A stretch of DNA of 64,000 nt from Onthophagus taurus (Eukaryota > Arthropoda > Insecta > Coleoptera > Scarabaeidae): the NCBI RefSeq assembly GCF_036711975.1, contig NC_091966.1, positions 13,213,501 through 13,277,500 on the forward strand, in the 5' to 3' direction. How positions within the stretch are numbered: position 1 is the stretch's first letter; each line of letters opens with the position of its first letter. Position numbers and translations under genes: made by a program. The notes beneath the pieces were generated by a model. The model saw only the letters and a program-made list of their open reading frames with translations. It did not search any database and was not told where the DNA came from. This document shows, in pieces, positions 10,312-21,000 of this stretch.

Positions 10312-11513
10312 TTAAGATATCGTTTTGCGAATAAATTCTCGATTGCTAGAAATTGATGTGTAAACGTACGGATATTGCGGACGAGTACATCCGTATCCCC
10401 AAGCGGCTAAACCAATTAATATCGGTTTGACAGACGTTACTCCAGCTGAATCTTTAGTGGCTTTCTCCATAATCAACATCGTACCTGGTTCAATCTATAA
10501 GAAGACAAACATAATTTTTTACACTCAACGACCACAACAACAATAATAATAATAACCGCAACAATAGCAGCAATAATAACAACAGAGAATAAAAAAATAA
10601 AACGTTATCGAGGAGTTTTGGGAAAAAAACTTACGAGACAAGTATCTTCGCCACCGCTAACTCCGTCGGTTCCACCGCCTGCACATATCATATTTGGCGT
10701 GATGGCATTTAATCCGTACAAACGACGACATTCCTTTTCCGAAACGATAACTAATTCGTTAGAGTTTAAATCGTCATTGGTCGCACTATTCCAGCCGGTC
10801 GCGATGACCTGAGTCAACGGTTCCACAGCCTCACCGTCAGCAATCATATCAATTGATTTTATCATATTACTAAAGGCGAGGGACGATGTTAGTTTTAAAA
10901 TGGATATATCGTAGTCATTCGTTCTCGCATTAAAATCGGGATTTATGTTGATTGAACCAACGGAAACTACTCGTCCACCCCGATTGTACTCGGTCGAACC
11001 GATGCGAACACTCAACAGATCAAGAGATCTCCTACAAAAAAATCGATTCGTAATAAAATTATTAAATTTATCAACTATTGATATAAAAGCTATCATCAAC
11101 TTACCGTTCAACACATTGAGCTGTAGTCAAAATATATTGACTTGAAATGATTGCTCCACTACAAATATGTTTTCCGCTATATTGTATGGACGCTTGATAA
11201 GGATGTTTATCGATAGTTGTACTAACAAACGAAACGAATGGCATTTTGACCAAAAAACGATCACTTTTCTCGAGACTTGGTGCAGCATCTTATTGTAATC
11301 GAATAAAATACATACATATATAAGTTATATGTCCAAACAAAAAGTTAAATATATATTAAATTAAAATAAAATCAGTTTATGTACCTATACTGTATTAAAT
11401 TCGACTAAATTCCAAACAAAAAAAATCGAATACAACTTACCTTTAGATTCGGTTTTTAGAACTTTACATGTGATTGTACTAATCAACATGCCTAATAAAA
11501 TTATAGTCTTCAT
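10312..11513 (-). CDS. Inactive trypsin-like serine protease homologue, copy 2
   Basis: Exons on the minus strand: 11513-11441, 11288-11105, 11031-10635 and 10494-10312, giving 278 residues. The architecture matches copy 1: signal peptide, SGKHICSGAII, Gln in place of the catalytic His (LTTAQC), the triad Asp retained (NDYDISIL), S1-pocket Asp in GGEDTC, and IEPGTM where GDSGGP should be, so the Ser position is Pro. It should be secreted and folded with its three core disulphides but be proteolytically inert. It forms the left arm of the inverted duplication with copy 3. Introns 1 and 2 are short (152 and 73 bp). AATAAA on the minus strand is at 10267-10262. It differs from copy 3 mainly in a few codons of exons 1, 3 and 4. 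Confidence 0.88.
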
Positions 11514-11603
11514 TTTCTATAGTCGATTGATTGGTTGGTTGGCTAGCTATTGGCACTCACTGGTGGTGTGAGAGATTATGTGAATTCTTCTTGAAATCCA
11601 AAC

Positions 11604-11615
11604 TCTTTTATATGG
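11604..11615 (-). promoter_or_regulatory. TATA box of protease homologue copy 2
   Basis: CATATAAAAGAG on the minus strand lies about 95 bases upstream of the ATG at 11513. The surrounding block (down to CTCACACCACCAGTGAGT) is conserved in all copies. Confidence 0.65.
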
Positions 11616-11929
11616 ATTCGTCGTGTTAAAGGCTATCATTTTTCGAGGTAAAAGATTTTAAAAAACCATCGACTTCGAAGAACATAATAATTCAAATTCT
11701 AAGTTTTCTGAGAAAAATAGAATGTATCGTCTATCTGCATGACCTGTTATTTAATAATGTGTGTGTTTTTCAGGAACAGATTTGAAGATTATCTGTCTTT
11801 TGGGGTCAATTGCAAAGATTTGGGGTTAAACAACAAAAATTAAAATGTAATGTTTTAACTTTTCTAGATTTGCTAGAATTCCTTATCTTATCTGATGGTG
11901 GCATAAACGACCGCAAATTTCTGGGAACC

Positions 11930-12085
11930 AACTGTGTCGGAGAAATGCTCCAAATCGAAATTTTATTCCGATTTGTTGGGACTTAGAATATTTATTGAAG
12001 GTCATAATTTAATTTAACTCGAACCCACTACCCTAGGAGATCTTGCTCTACCCACTAAGCCCGTCAGGTACGCTATGTATATATT
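11930..12085 (-). mobile_element. tRNA-derived SINE, left-arm copy
   Basis: On the minus strand an A-box-like GGGCTTAGTGG (about 12062-12052) is followed by a B-box-like GGGTTCGAGTT (about 12025-12015). It mirrors the SINE at 13155-13400 within the inverted duplication, so the SINE was present before the duplication. Confidence 0.55.
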
Positions 12086-12479
12086 ATTTATGGTATACAG
12101 GTGTCCAGAAATTCAACGTGAGGCGGGTATCGGGCGAGAGACCAACCCATACCTGTTCTGGTAAAAATAAGAAACATAATCCATGTCTCATAACATTATG
12201 TTATACATATATGTTATAACATATATAAGATAACATATATAAGATTTGATATGTAAATATCAAAAATATTCCCCCAAAATAATTTACCAACTTTATTAGA
12301 AAATATGCCAAATATGCCACTCAATATTTACGGAGAAATATGATTTTAACAAAATGGTTGCCCTTATGTCTTGCAAAAGGACTGTTTCGAATAAAGTTAA
12401 CTTAAGGAGAAAATTAATCAAAAGGAATGATTGATTTATTTATTATCAATTTTAATGGATTATTTTCTTAGAACTAAGG

Positions 12480-12860
12480 CAAATGCTCAAAGGTGCAAAT
12501 CTCCTTGCATTTATTTCTTCTGCTGAGGTATCAATATTGTGGCGCTGTTGGGCAAAATTTTTAATCGGTTTTGAATACACTTTTTCTTTTATGCAATCTC
12601 ATTAAAAAATTAAAGCAAATTTAGGCCCGGAGAATGAGGAGGCCATGTAATCGAACCAAGGCGTCTAGTCCATCTTTCGGGATATTTTGTATTCAAGTAA
12701 TCCCGTAGACGACGAGCATAATCAATAATAATAATATCTTCGTACATATTGATCGGCACATCTTCTAACGAAGTTGGTAAATTATTTTGGAGGAAACACA
12801 AACAGCAAACGAAAGTATAAATTTTTTAAATAAAGTGTTTTTTGCTGAAAAGCAGGCTAT
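12480..12860 (-). pseudogene. Mariner-like transposase fragment
   Basis: The minus-strand frame at 12801-12610 reads LRDYLNTKYPERW, followed by WPPHSPGLNLL. This corresponds to the region before the last catalytic Asp of an insect Tc1/mariner-type transposase (usual form WPPRSPDLNPLD). The key Asp is Gly here, and upstream parts are missing. It occupies the centre of the inverted duplication. Confidence 0.65.
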
Positions 12861-13154
12861 AGCACTTTGGAATCTTGACTAAACAGGCCATCCTTTAAAG
12901 TCACTTGCAAATGTGCTGTAGTACTCCTTTTCTTGCAAAAGGTGTGTCGAACTTAATAGACATAAATTTTTTTAACCTTAACTCAAACAAATATTTTTTC
13001 GCAAAACTGACTTCTATTATAGTAGCATGGTAAATAAGGATTTTATTTGACCGTAAAGATGTGATCCACTTAACTAAGGGACATGGATTGTGATTCTTAG
13101 TTTTACCAGAACAGGTGTGGGTTCGCCTCACGCCCGATACATATACACATACAC

Positions 13155-13400
13155 ATAGTATACCTCACTGGCTTAGTGGGTAGAGCAGGATCTCCTAGGG
13201 TAGTAGGTTTGAGTCCTACAGTAATAATGTTTGGTCGTGAAGAGAATAAATAAATTAAATTATGACCTTCAATAAATATTCTAAGTCCCAACAAATCGGA
13301 ATAAAGTTTCGATTTGGAGCATTTCTCCGACACAGTTGGTTCCCAGAAATTTGCGGTCATTTATGCCACCATCAGATAAGATAAGGAATTCTAGTAAATC
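13155..13400 (+). mobile_element. tRNA-derived SINE, right-arm copy
   Basis: An internal RNA polymerase III promoter is visible: A box TGGCTTAGTGG at 13169-13179 and B box GGTTTGAGTCC at 13206-13216, 37 bases apart. The tRNA-like head is followed by an unrelated body that also occurs upstream of the protease homologues. The 3' boundary is uncertain. Confidence 0.6.
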
Positions 13401-13650
13401 TAGAAAACTTAAAACATTACATTTTAATTTTTGTTGTTTAATCCCAAATCTTTGCAAATGACCCCAAAAGACAGATAATCTTCAAATCTGTTACTGAGAA
13501 ACACACACATTATTAAATAACAGGTCATGCAGATAGACGATACATTCTGGTTTTCTCAGAAGACTTAGAATTTGAATTATTATGTTTTTCGAAGTCGATG
13601 GTTTTAAAATCTTTTACCTCGAACAATGATGGCCTTTAACACGACGAATC

Positions 13651-13662
13651 CATATAAAAGAG
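13651..13662 (+). promoter_or_regulatory. TATA box of protease homologue copy 3
   Basis: CATATAAAAGAG about 95 bases before the ATG at 13753. It is the mirror copy of the box before copy 2. Confidence 0.65.
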
Positions 13663-13752
13663 TTTGGATTTCAAGAAGAATTCACATAATCTCTCACACC
13701 ACCAGTGAGTGGCCAATAGCTAGCCAACCAACCAATCAATCGACTATACAAA

Positions 13753-14955
13753 ATGAAGACTATAATTTTATTAGGCATGTTGATTAGTGCAATCACATGT
13801 AACGTTCTAAAAACCGAATCTAAAGGTAAGTTGTATTCGATTTTTTTTGTTTCGAATTTTATTCGAATTTAATACAGTATAGGTACATAAACTGATTTTA
13901 TTTTAATTTAATATATATTTAACTTTTTGTTTGGACATATAACTTATATATGTATGTATTTTATTCGATTACAATAAGATGCTGCACCAAGTCTCGAGAA
14001 AAGTGATCGTTTTTTGGTCAAAATGCCATTCGTTTCGTTTGTTAGTACAACTATCGATAAACATCCTTATCAAGCATCCATACAATATAGCGGAAAACAT
14101 ATATGTAGCGGAGCAATCATTTCAAGTCAATATATTTTGACTACAGCTCAATGTGTTGAACGGTAAGTTGATGATAGCTTTTATATCAATAGTTGATAAA
14201 TGTAATAATTTTATTACGAATCGATTTTTTTGTAGGAGATCTCTTGATCTGTTGAGTGTTCGCGTCGGTTCGACCGAATACAATCGGGGTGGACGAGTAG
14301 TTTCCGTTGGTTCAATCAACATAAATCCCGATTTTAATGCGAGAACGAATGACTACGATATATCCATTTTAAAACTAACATCGTCCCTCGCCTTTAGCAA
14401 TATGATAAAATCAATTGATATGATTGCTGACGGTGAAGCTGTGGAACCGTTGACTCAGGTCATCGCGACCGGCTGGAATAGTGCGACCAATGACGATTTA
14501 AGCTCTAACGAATTAGTTATCGTTTCGGAAAAGGAATGTCGTCGTTTGTACGGATTAAATGCCATCACGCCAAATATGGTATGTGCGGGCGGTGGAACCG
14601 ACGGAGTTAGCGGTGGCGAAGATACTTGTCTCGTAAGTTCTTTTCCCAAAACTCCTCCATAACATTTTATTTTTTTATTCTCTGTTGTTATTATTGCTGC
14701 TATTGTTGTGGTTATTATTATTATTGTTGTTGTGGTCGTTGAGTGTAAAAAATTACGTTTGTCTTCTTATAGATTGAACAAGGTACGATGTTGATTATGG
14801 AGAAAGCCACTAAAGATTCAGCTGGAGTAACGTCTGTCAAACCGATATTAATTGGGTTAGCCGCTTGGGGATACGGATGTAGTCGTTCGCAATATCCGTA
14901 CGTTTACACATCAATTTCTAGCAATCGAGAATTTATTCGCAAAATGACACCTTAA
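13753..14955 (+). CDS. Inactive trypsin-like serine protease homologue, copy 3
   Basis: Exons 13753-13825, 13979-14162, 14236-14632 and 14773-14955 give 278 residues. The start is the ATG opening a conserved signal peptide (MKTIILLGMLISAITC). LTTAQC replaces the catalytic His motif, the triad Asp is present in NDYDISIL, GGEDTC keeps the S1 Asp, and the catalytic Ser motif has become IEQGTM, so the Ser position is Gln rather than Pro. The C-terminus is REFIRKMTP. AATAAA is at 15007-15012. The gene is the right arm of the inverted duplication, divergent from copy 2. Its frame is intact in spite of the loss of two triad residues, which suggests a non-enzymatic function is retained. Confidence 0.88.
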
Positions 14956-15055
14956 AAAGAATGGATTTAATCTATTTTTATTGTTGTGATGTTGTTGATA
15001 TCGTGAAATAAATGTCATGTGTCTTGAAAAAGAAAAAAACGATCTTTCTTGAATT

Positions 15056-15611
15056 AAATTTTTTATAGTCTTTCTTTATGAAAAAAATTATGTTTTAAAA
15101 AATTTAAAAAAAAAATGCAAAATTGAATTAAAAATTAAAATTACATAAAAATAAACGTGTATACATTACACATGCATACATTATATTTATTTAGGATGGT
15201 CAGATTTTAATAGGGAAACTATACAACGACGTAGTACTTGCCAAAATAGCACACCTTTTTTGTACAAACATAGGATCGCAACTTTTTTGTTTTTGAGCTA
15301 TGAGCGGTCAAAGTTAACCCAAATTACATTATTCTTTTATATCGGCTAGTAGTAAGCCAAAGTAATTGAAAATATGAACGTCTTTACTACTGGTTAACAC
15401 CTTATTTTCAAGCATACTTTAAGCTTTCTTAGCGCCCTCTGATGGGTTGAAAGTTACAGCCCCCTTTGAATTTTTTATAAGAATATTTTAACATCATGGA
15501 ATATTAACACAAAAAATAATAGTTGTAAAGCTCATTATTTAATGGTACTCCTTTGTCTCTTTGGTTTTTTCTTAAAGATAATAGTTTTCGCGTAAAAAGA
15601 AGAATAAATTA
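15056..15611. other. Downstream flank, part of a duplicated block
   Basis: No gene seen. Parts (around GGGAAACTATACAACGACG and TAGTACTTGCCAAAATA near 15215-15250) recur downstream of copy 4 at about 24640-24685, so protease homologue, flank and kinase fragment were duplicated together. Confidence 0.6.
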
Positions 15612-15890
15612 CTGTTTTCTTTGACTCAATATGGATTGAAAATGATCTACGAAAAAAAATAGGATAGCGGCGTGGATTCTAACGAGTGTTATTGAGGAAG
15701 AAGATGAAGTTGAATATGAGGAAATAACTTTAGAAGATATAAGGATTATTGATAAACAAGCAAAAACCAATAGGCGAAAGAATAAAAGAAAGAGGACCGA
15801 TTTCGCAAAACATGGCAAGTCAGGAAAACAATCAAAGACGGGCTTCTAGAATAAGTGTTAAAGCACCAACAACACAGCTCACAGCATGTG
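15612..15890 (+). pseudogene. Fragment of the SBK-kinase tail downstream of copy 3
   Basis: Reads like kinase-tail residues with LTQYGL, SVIEEEDEVEYEEIT, RIIDKQA, then GERIKERGPIS and RRAS, spread over shifted frames. Stops and frameshifts are present. Bases about 15890-16200 show no further coding similarity. Confidence 0.85.
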
Positions 15891-16199
15891 CAACATTAAA
15901 TTACGACGCGTCTTCGACCGATTATTTTCTATATTTTATCTTCTGTGTTCTGTTAACTTAGTTAGTGCTCAGGTGCTCAGTGTAGCTCACTGTTAAGATG
16001 TTTGACAATGTCAACAATTTTCTCAGAGAATGGGCATTGTTTGATGTACTTGGAGAATGATTTAAGGGTAAGTAATGACCCAGAATACATGCTTCTCCGT
16101 GTGGATTTATTAAAATCGCGCTAAACTTCTAACCGTAAAAGCTAAACGTTTGTAGATAAACTGAATAAAATTTTTTGCGATTTATAAAAAGATCAGAAA

Positions 16200-16894
16200 A
16201 GTTAAAAGAAACAGCTATTTATCACGGAGCTGTTTTTGGCAATTGTTATATACAGGATGTCAGATAAAAAACGCCCCAATCTGTAACTCTGTCATTTACA
16301 TTTTTTCCAACGCCATCTTCAATTTCAAGCGGTTATTAACTTTTGTTTTTAAATGGCTGCGTATATTTTTCTTCGCGTCATTGGATAGAGTTTGTTTTTC
16401 GGAATCCATTGATGTACAATACATCCATTTTAAATATAATATTAGCAGAGAAAAGACACCTGTATATGCAGGTTGTCACACAAGGATGCCGCAAGCTGTA
16501 ACTCTGTCATTTACATTCCGATTTTCATGAGGGTGGTATCAAATGAAAAGGTATGATGAATACTATGCTTCATGCTACAAATAAACTTTTTCCAACGCCA
16601 TCTTCAATTTCAAACGATTATCAACTTTTGATTTTCAAATTGCTCGGTATGTTTTTCATCATGTTATTGAATAGAGATTTTTTTTCTGAACCCATTGCTG
16701 TACAATACATTAACATTAATTGTAATTGTAGTAGAGAAAAACATTAAAATAGTTTCCGAACATTCTCTTAAAGTCACTTGTGTTATATTGTAGTGTGCCA
16801 TGGGAAAAAATAATCATTTACAACTGCTTCAGGCATTGAAATATCATTTAATGACTGTTATCAGTTTTGCACGTTATTTTTTTCTATCTATCTA
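16200..16894. repeat. Repeat-rich stretch with two internal direct copies
   Basis: TTTTTCCAACGCCATCTTC occurs at about 16302 and again at about 16586, each within a longer diverged repeat; CTGTAACTCTGTCATTTAC occurs at about 16281 and 16496. CAGGATGTCAGATAAAAAAC at 16253 looks like a transposon terminus, but its partner was not found. No gene recognised. Confidence 0.5.
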
Positions 16895-17170
16895 TTTTTT
16901 TCATTCTAACTTTTGATCGACAACCCCGTTGTTTAACGGGCAGCGTTTGCTTTATTATTTTTTTTCTCAAAAATTAGTTGTTTTTGGAAAAATTTTAGAG
17001 AGACAAAAAAATTTTAGAATAGTTTTATCTATCTAACTGAAATTTTTCGAATGTATTTATCATCTTCATAAAAAAAATCTAGGCATAAATTGAACGGAGG
17101 TGGTTACGTTTAGTAGTTTAGAAGGGTAGGTTGAAAGTACAATTAGAGTCAAAACGTGATGTTATGAGTT

Positions 17171-18785
17171 ATACCTTTCCACATCCAGATTGGTTTTTAT
17201 GACAGTCATAAATAAAAGCCGGGGTGATTTCTGCCGGCTAGAGTACCTGAAAAGATTTATGACAGTCAGACAAGAACAGGGTCGAACTTAAATTTTTTTT
17301 AAACTAAAATTTTATAAAAAACCAAAGTTTAGTTATAACAACTAAAATTTAATTATAAAAACTAGTATAAAAGTCTTAGAAAAAAATATGACTTTTAGGA
17401 ATGTCTAAATAATAGAATACAAAATTGTAAAGAATCTAATTATCCTCCGCTCTCTTTTGTAATCAGACAATGCATGCCTTGTCAAAATATTTCTTTAAAA
17501 AAATATGTACTTAATATTAGAAACACAACAAATAAGAGAATAATGGGTATTTATATATGTATCACCCTATTATGTTTCTACAATTTGCAAGTACACAGGA
17601 AAAAATCGTGTCGTGTAAAAATTTTAGAGTAGTTGGTAAAAAGAATTAGAGTAAAAATTGTAATATCACATGGTAAAAATAACTCTAATGTACACTATAT
17701 TTAATATTAATATAGAGTTCATATATTATTCACTTAATAGAGTAGTTTTTACAGTTCTCTAAAGGAGAGTTCTTTTTTACTTATGTTAGTGAAGTTATAT
17801 AATATATAAAACATTAAATTTTACACTAGATGTGTACTTTTCCTTCGGGTACTTCGTAGGCACCGCACTATTTTGCTCGGGATTACTCGTCGGTACCACG
17901 TGATCGGAACTCGATAGCGTCTCGAGACCTGATTTACGCGATATAGAAAGAAAGAACGATTATTCTTATTTTAATTATGTTTGCCAAAATAAAACATTCA
18001 TGATGTGAAATTAGTGGAACTTCCGGAGGATTTTAAATACAAGTTCCTTGTGAAGATTGGTAAAAATGTGCAACTTGGTGCAACTATACATATGAAACTT
18101 ATAGAAGACTCATTAGGTGCAGTTTTGATGGTGACTCGGTGGAAACTTTAAAATGAATTAAGTATTATATATGTTATATGTATATAAACAGAATTTATTT
18201 TTTTTAAATTTAAGTTATAACAATATATTACAAGTAAAAATAAAAACAAATATTTTATAATTTTGATTTTTATTATAAACGTAAAACTTCCCTAAAAATA
18301 CTCCACTTCCTATTAAAAATTAGCACTAATAAGTGGAAGATACACACTATTTAGTGATATTTTGTCAATTAATAGAGTAAAATTAGAGCGAATTTTTAAT
18401 AATTTACACTGATTAGATTAGAAATGTATCTAAGTAGAGTCACGACAACATCTAGCTAGATTACATATAATACACTGTTATAGAGTAACGATTTTACACT
18501 ATTTAATAAACACCATCTTCTCACTATTTAGTGTAAATTTTTAATCTATTCACCTACACTATATAGTGCAAAAAAATAACTCTAAATAAATTGGACCGAT
18601 CTGAACCATGTTTTAGAGTTGATTTTTACTCTATATTTTTTCCTGTGTAAAGTGTGTTCCTGATGCGACCCTGAGTGACGAATCCCAGCATTTTACAATG
18701 GGAAACTACCAGTTGCAACCCCGTCTTTGTTCGTTTTACAACTACAGTAGGAAAGTGACAGAGTCATAAAAACCGATCGCCGTGT
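17171..18785. mobile_element. TIR element inserted in the foldback-family arm
   Basis: Ends are imperfect inverted repeats (CTTTCCACATC and, inward from the right, CTTTCACACGGCGATC, each followed by GGTTTTTATGAC). It interrupts the foldback arm near GAGTTA. It is itself interrupted by the element at 17594-18658. Confidence 0.55.
17594..18658. mobile_element. Non-autonomous TIR element with AGAGT-rich interior
   Basis: Terminal inverted repeats TACACAGGAAAAAAT at both ends. The flanks could be a 3-bp AAG duplication, but this is not certain. Many short AGAGTAAAAA-like and TACACT/AGTGTA boxes fill the interior near both ends. No coding capacity. The terminus resembles that of the tandem-repeat element ending at 9773. 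Confidence 0.65.
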
Positions 18786-19027
18786 GAAAGACTATAAACA
18801 TATTCCCCAAATTTCATTTTCCTAGCGTTTATGGTTTTTGAGAAAAAAAATTAAACCAAAATTTTCCGCCATTTTTGGAGGGGTGTAGCTCCTTAGGGGA
18901 GCCGAAGTCGTCCATGGTTCATATATCAAAGTACCCTTAAAATTCACTAAAGAATCACCCCTTAAAGTTTGTTGCAGTCATTCAGATACACCCTGTTATG
19001 TATGTATTTTATTCGATTACATTAAGA

Positions 19028-19199
19028 TGCTGTACCAAGTCTCGAGAATTTTTTGGTCAAACTTATCGTTTTGCTTGTTGGTTCAACAATCGACAAACAT
19101 CTTTATCAAGCGTCCATACAATATAGCGGAAGACATATTCGTAGCGAAGCAATCGTTTCAAATCAATACATTTTGACTACAGCTCAATGTGTTGAACGG
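19028..19199 (+). pseudogene. Stray exon 2 of a fifth protease homologue
   Basis: Matches exon 2 of copies 1-4 (CATCTTTATCAAGCGTCCAT, then TTGACTACAGCTCAATGTGT) with its splice donor at 19200. It carries frame-disrupting changes near its start, and the conserved Cys before the SGAI-like segment is changed to Arg (CATATTCGTAGC). Intron 2 runs on to about 19287 and then joins the upstream block of copy 4. Exons 1, 3 and 4 are missing. The Gln-for-His change is present here too. Confidence 0.85.
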
Positions 19200-19289
19200 T
19201 AAGTTGATGATTTGCCTTTGTATCAATAGTTTAGAAACTTAACGAAATTTGACATTTTTATATCAATAGTGATAAATTTAATAATTTTG

Positions 19290-19450
19290 GTTCCCACACA
19301 GTTGGTTCCCAGAAATTTGCAGTCGTTCGCGACCCCATCAGATAAGATAAAGAATTCTAGCTAAATTATTCTAAGTCCGAAACATTGCATTTTAATTTTT
19401 GTTATTTGACCCCAAATCTTTGCAATTGACCCCAAAAAACAAATATATAC
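19290..19450 (+). repeat. Protease-homologue upstream block
   Basis: Contains CACAGTTGGTTCCCAGAAATT and CCAAATCTTTGCAATTGACC, which also lie upstream of copies 2 and 3. It is separated from the copy 4 promoter by the insertion at 19456-20770. Confidence 0.75.
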
Positions 19451-19455
19451 ATAAG

Positions 19456-20770
19456 GCCCGATTCACACTGTGATGCCGTTCACGGTTCAATCTCACTCCG
19501 ATTTCGTTCCGTTCTTGGTCCGGTCAAACATTCTCACAATATCGTATCGCTCTAATTCCGATCCGATATCGTGCCGGTGCCGGTTCGTCGAAAAGAATAT
19601 TTGACTGAAGCGAGATCAGACCTGTCATGACTTATACCGACAGTGTGAATACACTTTTGTTCAACCGCAGTCTTTTATCGGTCGTACAACGAGACGTTAC
19701 GTTTTTCTTCTAAATATTTATGCGTGCAATTTATTTATAACATTTGATTATAAATAATAAATAATTACACTATAATTATGTTGCCAACTTTTCTATAAGT
19801 GTTTTTTTCTCGAGAAAAAAAGTGTGTATGGTAAGTTTAGCGAAAATTTTAAAAGACTAGTTGACTGTTTCACACTTTCAAAAAATATTTTATATACAGC
19901 CTGATTCAGAGTAAGCGCCTTATTTTTTTTTAGCCACACTATGGGTACTACTTTAAAAATATTTGGCAGTAATATGTTTTAGGACATTCTCTACACGATG
20001 GTGATATTATATTTTCAATTGGACGAATTATTTCAAAATGGCGACTGTCAACTTTTTTTTTTAAATGGAATGCCAAAATTTTTTTTTATTGAGATCCTAA
20101 AAGCATTCTTTTTACGATAGTATTTTGTTTTTCTTAAAAATCTTTCCTCATCAAAAAACAACTAACATTTTGATCGAGTAGCGCATGAATGTTTTACACT
20201 CGATGTTATTTCTATTTTTTGCTCTGAGGCCCAGATATAGATATTTCAGATTCATGATTTTATTGGCGATCGACTCAAAACCGCTTCGCGGTCGACTCGT
20301 CGATCGCGATCGACGTTATGGACACCACTGATATAAAGTATGATATTCGCCTTCTTTTCTCGTTAATAAACTGGGATGTAACCACATTCTTCTTCTCTTC
20401 ATTTTACGTTGTATTCTTTTTTTAATTGTCTCCTGTTCACCCAAAACAATGGCTATTATCGCTAATTCTTCAACTGAAAAATTAAATGCCATTTTTTGGC
20501 GAGTTTTATCAACGTCCTATGTCGACCATGGATCCCATGGATCGAGACAGACTGATTGTGAGACTAGTAATGTAGACCAGGGTTGCTCAACCTATCCGAG
20601 TACCGTTTACCTATGCACGGATTTTGTCCCGCGCAATATATATATACCTGGAACTCTGGAACCAATGTGGCCCGCGTACAAAAAAAGTTTGGGCGCTACT
20701 GGTGTAGACACAGCGAGATTTGATCGGAGCGAGAATGATCCGTGAACGGCAGCACAGTGCGAATCGACCC
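19456..20770. mobile_element. TIR element splitting the copy 4 upstream region
   Basis: Left end GGCCCGATTCACACTGTG; right end read inward GGGTCGATTCGCACTGTG, both followed by GCCGTTCACGG. The interior holds sequences resembling other DNA-transposon termini: CAGTGGTGTCCATAACG read inward from 20331, and CAGGGTTGCTCAACC at 20578, which look hAT-like. The superfamily of the outer element is unclear. No transposase frame recognised. Confidence 0.65.
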
Positions 20771-20898
20771 ACACACATAAACAAAAGGTCAGACGGGCGG
20801 TCAGCTCTCTTTCGAATTTGAATTATCTTGTTTTTCGCTATTGATGGTTTTTTAAATTTCTTTACCTCGAACAATGATAACCTTGAACACGACGAATC

Positions 20899-20910
20899 CT
20901 TTTAAAAGAG
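20899..20910 (+). promoter_or_regulatory. TATA-like element of protease homologue copy 4
   Basis: CTTTTAAAAGAG at the position equivalent to the TATA box of copy 3, about 90 bases before the ATG at 21001. Confidence 0.5.
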
Positions 20911-21000
20911 TTTGGATCTCAAGAAGAATTCACATAATCTTTCACATCACCAGTGAGTGCTATTAGTTAGCCAACCAACCTATCTATCGACTAAAAAAAA

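Larger units (their letters stand above)
10200..15060. repeat. Large inverted duplication carrying protease homologues 2 and 3
   Basis: About 10200-12190 is repeated as its reverse complement at about 13065-15060. The arms include the whole gene, its promoter, an upstream block and a tRNA-derived SINE. The unpaired centre (about 12190-13065) holds a mariner-like fragment. The exon lengths of the two genes are identical (73, 184, 397, 183) and the coding sequences nearly so, which points to a recent duplication or ongoing gene conversion. Confidence 0.85.
16895..18995 (-). mobile_element. One arm of the foldback-element family, interrupted
   Basis: 16895-17170 plus 18786-18995 together match, as reverse complement, bases 82-540 of the foldback element, with the terminus CAGGGTGTATCTGAATGAC at 18995. 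The arm is split by an insertion (17171-18785). No second terminus was found to the left, so this is a solo arm. Confidence 0.75.

Noticed and set aside
14632-14773. Possibility that mis-predicted splicing hides a normal GDSGGP motif
   Set aside because: Neither the 3' end of exon 3 nor the intron 3 sequence encodes GDSGG in any frame, in any of the four copies, and both splice sites are consensus.
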